From: Hsuehochloa calcarea
Lineage: Eukaryota; Streptophyta; Magnoliopsida; Poales; Poaceae
Direction: 5' to 3'
DNA length: 64,000 bases
Assembly: GCA_036346395.1 (NCBI GenBank)
Contig: CM070604.1
Location: 5,503,904 to 5,567,903 of the forward strand
The number at the start of each line of letters is the position of its first letter. Within the stretch, counting starts at the first letter, position 1. A program made the translations under genes and the position numbers. Below are positions 57,306 to 64,000 of the stretch, piece after piece. Under the pieces are notes generated by a model. It was not told the DNA's origin, searched no databases, and was given only the letters and a program-made list of their open reading frames with translations.

Positions 57306-57704
57306 AACCTAATTCTGACCATGCATACAGCTGGTGCAACTAGAAAACTATCGATATGTGTACATACCTGAAGATGGCTCTTGAGATGGTAGAGGGTGAG
57401 GCCCTTGACTCCCATAACCCTCATGATAGTCTTTGGAGTTGCCTCTAAGTGAAGTCGGGAGCAATCAATTAAAATCCATGAAATTCTTATCATCAAGCAC
57501 TCGTATAAACTCAAACATCTACGTACTGTCTGGCCCTCCGAGCTGGGTGACGGCGTCGAGGAATCGGTCATGGAGCTCGACGGTCCACCGGAGGCGTGGC
57601 TTGGGGTCGGTGGTGAGGACGAGGCCAGAGTCTCCTTGCACGCAGATAGGCTGATCATTTGAGCTCACGGTGCTAGTACTGGGCTTCTTAGAGGCAGGGA
57701 ACAT
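54102..57704 (-). CDS. MYB-CC (GARP G2-like) transcription factor, APL-like
   Basis: Six exons: 57527-57704, 57368-57444, 57190-57244, 56845-56905, 56623-56689 and 54102-54698; total 1035 nt, 344 aa, all GT/AG. Residues 21-35 (CVQGDSGLVLTTDPK) and the MYB-like domain at ~36-88 (PRLRWTVELHDRFLDAV, TPKTIMRVMGVKGLTLYHLK, SHLQKFR) match APL-type GARP factors. Residues ~130-175 are the MYB-CC coiled coil with LHEQLE (141-146) and LQMRIEAQGKYMQSILEKAH. This family binds DNA as dimers, in phloem identity or phosphate-starvation responses; which applies here is not shown. The C-terminal exon is Ser/Met-rich and divergent. The domain-coding exons 1 and 2 look intact. Intron 3 has a long GA run; intron 5 (1.9 kb) holds a GC-rich island. 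The leader upstream of 57704 is CT-rich, as in many plant 5' UTRs. No restored or altered sequence was needed to keep the frame. Confidence 0.93.
54699..56622 (-). other. Intron 5 of the MYB-CC gene with internal repeats and GC-rich island
   Basis: Both ends share a related ~100-bp motif (GCATGTATGCAAAGTTCA at 54711, GCATGCATGCAAAGTTCA at 56501; GTAAACTTCC nearby in each). 55218-55370 has ~65-bp tandem repeats with TCACAGTGNAAAA and TTNGGCCAA. 55870-56310 is GC-rich with open frames on both strands and may be a captured fragment or insertion; no known domain seen. Confidence 0.5.
57269..57299 (+). repeat. GA microsatellite in intron 3 of the MYB-CC gene
   Basis: About 15 uninterrupted GA units. 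On the coding strand it is a CT run close to the exon 3 acceptor region, within the polypyrimidine side. Confidence 0.85.
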
Positions 57705-58147
57705 TCTATTCTCTTAGCTCCTTGCTTTCTCCCTTAAATCTCTCTCTCTCTAGATCTCGTGAGGTAATTCTCTCTTTTCCCTCTCTGATCTGCTACAGAG
57801 TTGGAAGAGATTCAAGAACAAGGAATAGGGTTCGCTCCGCACGCAGAACGAGGATGGTATAGTTGAAGTAGTAGTACTACCCTTGTTCTCTTCTTTCTTG
57901 ATATGTTCTCATCTCTCTCTCTCTCTCTGCTTTAGTTGCTTTGTTTCTCTCTCTCTCTCTAGGTCTCTCCTCCTGACCTAGAAAGCCCATGGGGTACAAT
58001 ATTCTATCCCGATGAGAAAAGCCACCGCCGACTACTCGAAGCCTCGCCACTGTCCCTTCGCGCACCTTTTGCAAAAGATGAGAGAGAGAGAGAGAGAGGC
58101 CCATTCAACAAAAAGAAATAGCGCAAATGGAAACTGCAGGTAAACTG
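57705..58147 (-). promoter_or_regulatory. 5' leader and promoter-proximal region of the MYB-CC gene
   Basis: Rich in CT/GA dinucleotide runs (57740-57760, 57907-57970, 58079-58098), a common feature of plant core promoters and 5' UTRs. No unambiguous TATA box was chosen. Confidence 0.45.
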
Positions 58148-58609
58148 TGTAGGATCCGACCTTTGTCATATTTCCAAGTCTAGTCGGATTTACTCTTTGG
58201 ATTATAAGTCCAAACGGGTTGAATATAACTAAGCCTACAAGTTACCGTATACAAGTGTTATAGCAACAGTCTCATAAGTGGTATTGAGTCTTCTCTCCCA
58301 AAAAAATTAGTCTAATGGGTGAGATCCCCTCATATTTATATATAATTCCCCACATCAGGTGTGTACTTCCGCAACCATGAAGTCCTAGGAGATGTTAGAT
58401 GCTTGTACTTTGATACCAATTGTGGGATAGACTCTGGCTACATGTCTAGGTCTAATCAGGTTTACTTCCCGGGTCACAGGTCCAAATAGACTGAACACAA
58501 CTAAACCCACGGGTTACCGCATGCAGCCTTATAGCAACAACCTTATAAGTGGCATCCCTCCTCAAAAAAGACTAATACAATTGGTAAGGTACCCTCATAC
58601 TTATAAATT
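58148..58609 (-). mobile_element. TRIM-like miniature LTR element
   Basis: Two direct ~200-bp repeats, 58148-58354 (TGTAGGATCC...CCCACA) and 58421-58609 (TGTGGGATAG...), share AAGTTACCGTATNCA-like, TATAGCAACANNCTNATAAGTGG and CCCTCATA blocks. Only 66 bp separate them. Beside the right copy, TGATACCA (58411-58418) reads TGGTATCA on the minus strand, the core of the initiator-Met primer site. This is the layout of terminal-repeat retrotransposons in miniature. The right copy is eroded at its outer end and no duplication was paired. Confidence 0.6.
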
Positions 58610-59119
58610 GTGTTTTTTTCTACAATTGATGTAAGACTATTCTCGACAAACTGCAGAAGCAAGCAAAGGGAAACTGCAGTTAAACTGCAGAAGCAGCGCA
58701 AAGGGAATCAACTTCCAATCTCATCAATATCAAGTGCCTCTTTATCATCTCATCATCCGGCATCTCCTCATTATCTTTTTTTTAATCATCCGGCATCTCT
58801 TTTAATTTCACCTCAAAGCTACCCAGAGGGCCACTGAACTGCAAAGTGCAGAGCAAAATCGTCCAGCGTCACACCAGCTTTTCTGCATAGATGATCTGCA
58901 ATTCTGCATGGAGAATCGTGCTCGTACATGGATCGTCCAGCTTTGCTTGCCTTGGCTTGAGAATGCAGCTTTGAACTTTCGACCAAAACACAGCTAGCTA
59001 GCGATGAGCCTGAATGTTCACAGGGAAAAAGGCCAGAAGAAGCTTCCTTGAAATCTCTGCACTGCACGCACATCTAGCTTTGTGTCTCACAGTCTCACTC
59101 TCTCCTCTACATTTGTCTG
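58610..59119. other. Intergenic, short repeats only
   Basis: Contains a repeat of GGGAAACTGCAGTTAAACTG and GCAGAAGC; the former resembles 58128-58147, just left of the miniature element. No gene seen. Confidence 0.4.
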
Positions 59120-59256
59120 ACACCAATAAAGAGCACTACTCCACCATGCTTTCTTGCTTTGTCTTTTCTCTTACCAAAACACCACAAGCGATAAAAGAAG
59201 CAAACGGTAAGGAGTTCCTTCCAGGTTATTCTGCGCGTTGTTCGCAAGAATTCACA

Positions 59257-59297
<41 letters not shown>

Positions 59298-60110
59298 CGA
59301 ACACATTGATGTGCAGAGAGAGAGAGAGAGAGTCACGAACACATTGATGTGCATGTAGTCATACAAGACGTGGGGTGACGCATTTTGTATACTTGCATGT
59401 AGTACATGGAGGATTTTTTAAAAAAATAGTACATCATTTTATTAAAATGATAAAAAATAAAAACTCATTTAAAAAACTACATAAATAATATCATGTCGCC
59501 AATTTATAACAAATTTTTTTGTTACCGATCCATTTGGCAATAAAAACCCTTCGTTATTTTGATGTATATGAATTGCGTCAGGAGATCTGTCGCTAATTTA
59601 TTGAGCGATAGGGTATTATTTATGTAATTTTTTTAAAGGAGTATTTATTTATTTATTTTTAATAAAATAATGTATTATTTTAAAAAGAAATCGTACATGG
59701 AGCATCTGATCAATGTCTGGCTCTCCCTGTTGGCAGAAAAAAAGAGGGCAAAAGGGAGCGGATGCTCTGTGTCGGCCCCCATCGTTTCGCTCCACACAAA
59801 CAGCAAGGCAACACGCACATATACAGCCATGGGTGGATATCGAGCAGGCAATCGTCTTGCCCATTTAATATTGTTTTATTTATAATTTGAAAGTATCTTT
59901 AAAACCAACTAACGAAGTGAATCGAGTCGAATCACAGTGAAATTCAATTCCATTCGAAATTAATTTATTTCAATATTCAACTAATTTGTAAATATAATTA
60001 AAATAATTTTAAATTGAGTCAACAAACCCTACTGACGAGATTTTTTCATAAAGGTTGCAGGAGTATATGTTCCTCTTCTGTGGTGTACATGTATACGCGC
60101 GTTCCGTCGG
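59120..60110 (+). repeat. Diverged duplication, copy B (right of the MYB-CC gene)
   Basis: Same order of shared blocks as 52685-53290. Extra material interrupts it: a GA microsatellite region at 59261-59332 and ~220 AT-rich bp at 59830-60053 between the blocks ending ACACGCACATATACA and TATGTTCCTCTTCTGTG. Confidence 0.8.
59261..59352 (+). repeat. Compound GA microsatellite with 20-bp unit duplication
   Basis: A GA run is followed by TCACGAACACATTGATGTGC, then a second GA run and the same 20-mer again. Confidence 0.88.
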
Positions 60111-61750
60111 ATACCTGCCTGTTGCCACCCTTTATAGATTCTTTTGAACCTACGTCGTTGCTCAGCTCCGTGTAGTCTTTGATGTGGTTGGTTCTGTCGA
60201 TCGCTGTTGTTCTTTCGAACAAGAAGGCGAAACGTACATCATCTGCCATGCTGCATCAGCCACCTGTTGGAATCTTGGAGCTTGCACCTCGTACATTCTC
60301 GATCGTTTGCAGTAAAAGAGATATATCGACCAATACGTGCATGTATCGATCTGCCAATTTAATGCATATTAGCACGTATATGTGCCCACTTTGCAGATAA
60401 TCACCGAAAGCAGTATTGTATATCTTTTCGGAGTGTAGGTACACTTGACGAGTTTGAAATTGGATGGCCGAATAGCTAGACTATGCACCGCTCAAACCAT
60501 CCCACTAGACCTCTAGTCACACAATCGGGGACTGGTGGACGAAAACTTGTTATCTGGAACACCTTCCATGTGTGTGTGGTGGGGGATGATCATCCTAACC
60601 ACTTAGGAGTTCTAGAAGGAACACAATGCCATCATAAACATTGGAAATGACAATAGAAGATTGAAGAAAATTACAACGTGGGGAATATAATTGAAGTATG
60701 TGCTTTGATAGAAGAAAAAAATCATTGAGCATAATAAGTTGCTAGGGTTCTTAAAAACTAATCACTCTCTATTTTACATAGATCATTTAGCTGCATGTCC
60801 CTATTCTTACTCTATTTGTTTTTTTTTTCAAAATCGTTTCACGCGCATATACCTTTATTTAATCTCAAGCAAATACATGGATTATATGTGCGGTAAATTG
60901 TCTTACTAGTTTACATATGCATAAAACGATTCACCATGGGCATACACCGATGCATCATAAATCTACCTTGAACTTATCTTTCCTTACACGTTGGCTGCCA
61001 TACTAAACCATGTGACTTCTATCTCTTCTCTCGTCGTCACAGTTTTTTTTTGCTTCAACCTCCAATACTAAACCCAAATCTTGATTGATCCCTCTCAGCT
61101 GCTACCCCTTCCAATGCAATATTTTACCACATAGTTATCTTATACTTCTCCCCAATTACTGCTTATTGCTTACCATTGCGACATCAACATGCATACACAT
61201 GCAGTCGTCGCCAATCCTTCTCTACGGCTGCGTCATCTGTACCCCAAGCTTTTTGCTCCTCTGTTTCTGTACGCCGGTGCTTCTATATGTTGGATGCATG
61301 TATGTACATACGCATGCATTATGTTAAACATGTTTGACGTCCTCTTCTCTCATATCGATCACTCCTCTTCTTCGACGTTGGTCAACTCAACTCATCTTCA
61401 CTAATGTTTGCTTTAGTCGTTATCTAACGATATGGAAAATCTTATCGACATCGCCGGCGACAACGTGTCCCTCACCAGTGATGGTGCACTCCTAGATGCC
61501 CGATGGTCCTATATCGTCCATAACTCGTCTTCAATGTAAAGCTTCATCTCCTCTCTACTAGGGCTTCCCCCATCATCAAGATTATTTGGCTACTAACTTT
61601 TTTAACAACGTCGACGCTCACCACTTGTCATCACGGCCCTTGGCTCATTCTACGCTAAACATTCTCCTCGACACCATTCATGCTATCCTCATTATAACTT
61701 GTATTTTTAATCAAAATTTTAGTGAATTTTTTTATTCCATAGGAAGCGAC
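60111..61750. other. Intergenic, no gene supported
   Basis: Several short frames without domains. No splice-supported coding structure was recognised. Confidence 0.4.
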
Positions 61751-61839
61751 ACTAGAAACATGTGATCTTGAGAGCGAATGTGGTGGCTTCTTTTGGGTCT
61801 TATTTGACACCATTCGTGCTATCATCGTATTTATTTCAA

Positions 61840-62350
61840 ATTATAGTCATTTATGAATTTTACTTTGGAATTAGTATTGAAATAATATTGCTAATTTTAT
61901 TTTATTTGTTTCCAAAATTCAGTTATTTTTTTGGATTTCATATACAGATATAATTGTCAATTATTGTTTAGTTTTTATTCTGAATTATAATTATTGGAAT
62001 TCGTATTGAAATCAAATTGCTAATTTTATTTTATTTTTGTTCTAAATTTTTGGTTTTTTTGGTGATTTTTGTATACAAATATTATTTCCAATTTTTGTTT
62101 ATTTTTTATTCCGAATTATAATTATTTAGGGATTTCTATTTTTGTTTCTTTTTTAATTTTGAATTATAATTTTTTATGGATTTTACTTAGGAATTCATAT
62201 GGAAATCAAATTGCTAACCTTTTTATTCCATATTTCAGTTTTATCATATTTGATATGGACTCTTTTACTTAGGAATTCGTATGGAAATCAAATTGCTGAT
62301 TTTATTTTTATTCCAAATTTTGGTTTTATTGTACTTGACATGAACTCTTT
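61840..62350 (+). repeat. AT-rich degenerate tandem repeats
   Basis: Units include GGAATTCGTATGGAAATCAA followed by ATTGCTAATTTTATTTT, at about 61864, 61994, 62188 and 62273. A 22-bp direct repeat (CTTGAGAGCGAATGTGGTGG) flanks the block at about 61767 and 62461. Confidence 0.75.
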
Positions 62351-62839
62351 TTTTAGTATAAACCGTTATTATCTGGACCTACCCCATTCGACTATATAGA
62401 TCTTTCTCTTTTCTTCCTATTAACGTGGGAATTTATATCCCTTAAGATCTATTTCTAGCCCTTGAGAGCGAATGTGGTGGCTTATTTTTACTCTACTTTA
62501 ACAAGATACTAGTTCAATGCCCATGTGTTGCTATGGATTAAACAAATTGTATTTACCTAGCATGTCAAGCCATTGTTCCTCTATTGCCCTAGTGCCCAGA
62601 CAAGCTTCATCCTAGCCTACGTGGTTCATCTGCTATTGTGCTCAGCCTACATCGTGCCCTTGGTAGCTTGGCTCCACAAGAACGACCCACGTTAGGATTG
62701 TGTGGCACAGCCAGTAAGCCGCCATGTCCGGCTAGTATCATGGCAAACTGAGATATATCCGTGACCTAGACCATCATCCTCTTCAAAGGTTTTATTTTTG
62801 TAATACTTAAACAGCAACTGAGATATATCCGTGACCTAG
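62351..62839. other. Spacer with 24-bp direct repeat
   Basis: AACTGAGATATATCCGTGAC plus CTAG occurs at 62746-62769 and again at 62816-62839, where it directly abuts the LTR start. Confidence 0.7.
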
Positions 62840-64000
62840 TGTTGGACCGAAAAGGCGACTAGAGGGGGGGTGAATAGGAGCACGCTCACTTTTTCCCAAA
62901 TAATGAATTCAACACACTTTCACTCTAATAGCTATGATGAAGCTATGAAGATCAATATACCAGTACAGCGGAAGACTAGTATTGAATCCAATTAAATCCC
63001 CTAAGCAAAATAATTAAAATCAACTAAGATTGCAAACTCACAGCACGGGCGGTCTGACCGCTGGACCCAACCGGTCGGACCGATTGCCGGGCGGTCTGAC
63101 CGGCGTTGTGCTGGCGGTCGGACCGCTCCAAAATCGGTCGACCGGTGATGATGGGCGATCGGACCGGCCAACTCGAACCGATCGCAATAGTAAAATCACC
63201 GATGGCGAAGTTGCAATTAGGTGAAACTTTTGATTCTCAACTCCAATCTTTATGAAACTTTGCACACACCTTCTATATGCTATTGAGGACCTATTCCAAT
63301 CGAATATTATGATAATTCTTGGAACGATCTTGAGCAATTGCCAATTGATTAACAGAAGGTCTAAAACCGAGCAAGAACGAAAACTTGATCCTAAAGCTTG
63401 TTCGTGAGTAAAGCTTGTTCGTGAGAGATTGATAATCAAGATGATGCTAGATAGATTCACACATATCACAGTAAGCTAATTCACGTGAAAGAATCAATCA
63501 CAAACTCGTGGATCAAAGAAATCCCTAAAGTCACGAAATTGAAAGCAAGAACGAAAGGAGACTTATCTCAAGCAAACCTTGCATAGATTGATTTCGTGAT
63601 TGATGCTGGATTACATCCACACCATCATGGATCAGTGGACAATCAAAGATCACGAAATTCACCACAAACCATCAAGAGCCCTAGCCTCCACCTCAACTCC
63701 CCTAAAGACAATTAGGGTTTTGAAACATAAAAAGGCGAGGGAGAAAGGGGTGCAGCCACCACCTTCTCCTATTTATAGTGGAGGCCTAGAACTCCTAGAG
63801 TTTGACTCAATTGGGCTCCCGTTAAGGCCCACTAACAAACGGGTCACACACGTGCACTTCAAAGCGCGTCTTTAACCTTTTGACCTAAACCGCTTCACCA
63901 TGCACCATGGATTTACCAATAGGTCACCCTTGTCCATCTTGTGTCACGCTTGAGTCGTTGACCTCACCCGGCATCGTCGATTGTTCTGGACCTCAACTCT
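62840..64000 (+). repeat. Long LTR, TGTTGGACCG family, runs off the window
   Basis: It starts TGTTGGACCGAAAAGGCGAC after CCTAG (candidate duplication) and follows the solo LTR at 15717 in order, with the decamer cluster at 63040-63180. Whether it is solo or part of a full element cannot be seen. Confidence 0.8.

Overview
The window is nuclear DNA of a grass, most likely a rice (Oryza) species. This rests on four intron-bearing plant genes with canonical GT/AG junctions, a strongly GC-biased coding exon, and dense nested LTR-retrotransposons carrying the plant initiator-Met primer site. Species and chromosome are inferences; no RNA genes, CRISPR arrays or bacterial signals were seen.

Four genes look intact. 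(1) An X8/CBM43 proline-rich secreted protein on + at 5786-6940 (3 exons, 221 aa). (2) A HAD-superfamily hydrolase of the HDHD3 type on + at 30840-31830 (3 coding exons, 260 aa). (3) A CDC50/LEM3 protein, the beta subunit of P4-ATPase lipid flippases (plant ALIS type), on - at 32647-37806 (8 exons, 351 aa). It converges on the HAD gene and carries a Copia element in intron 5. (4) A MYB-CC (GARP) transcription factor of the APL type on - at 54102-57704 (6 exons, 344 aa). I placed every splice junction by hand; all keep frame.

The rest is mostly transposon sequence. 1-4800: fragments of a long-LTR family with clustered CGGTCNGACCG palindromes, followed by other decayed LTR material. 9008-13637: a complete short-LTR Copia element on - (TSD ATAGA) with broken coding frames. 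13643-18321: an older LTR element whose primer-binding site is split by a 1979-bp solo LTR (TSD GATAC). 18330-28739: a Tat-lineage Ty3/Gypsy element on - with gag, protease, RT, two RNase H regions and integrase, plus an opposite-strand ORF region and a roughly 73-bp minisatellite that is itself split by a 1716-bp solo LTR (TSD GGCGC). 34360-36498: the deleted Copia in the ALIS intron. 40003-41668: an 828-bp tandem duplication. 42695-43770: a plant-mobile-domain pseudogene. 44936-52482: a transposon protein remnant whose N-terminal and upstream part is amplified into four tandem units of about 1.3 kb. 52685-53290 and 59120-60110: a diverged duplication flanking the MYB-CC gene. 58148-58609: a TRIM-like miniature LTR element. 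62840-64000: another long LTR running off the window.

The genes do not form an operon or an evident pathway; each is a separate plant transcription unit. The main interest lies in the nested and amplified transposon structures and in how they sit in and beside the genes.
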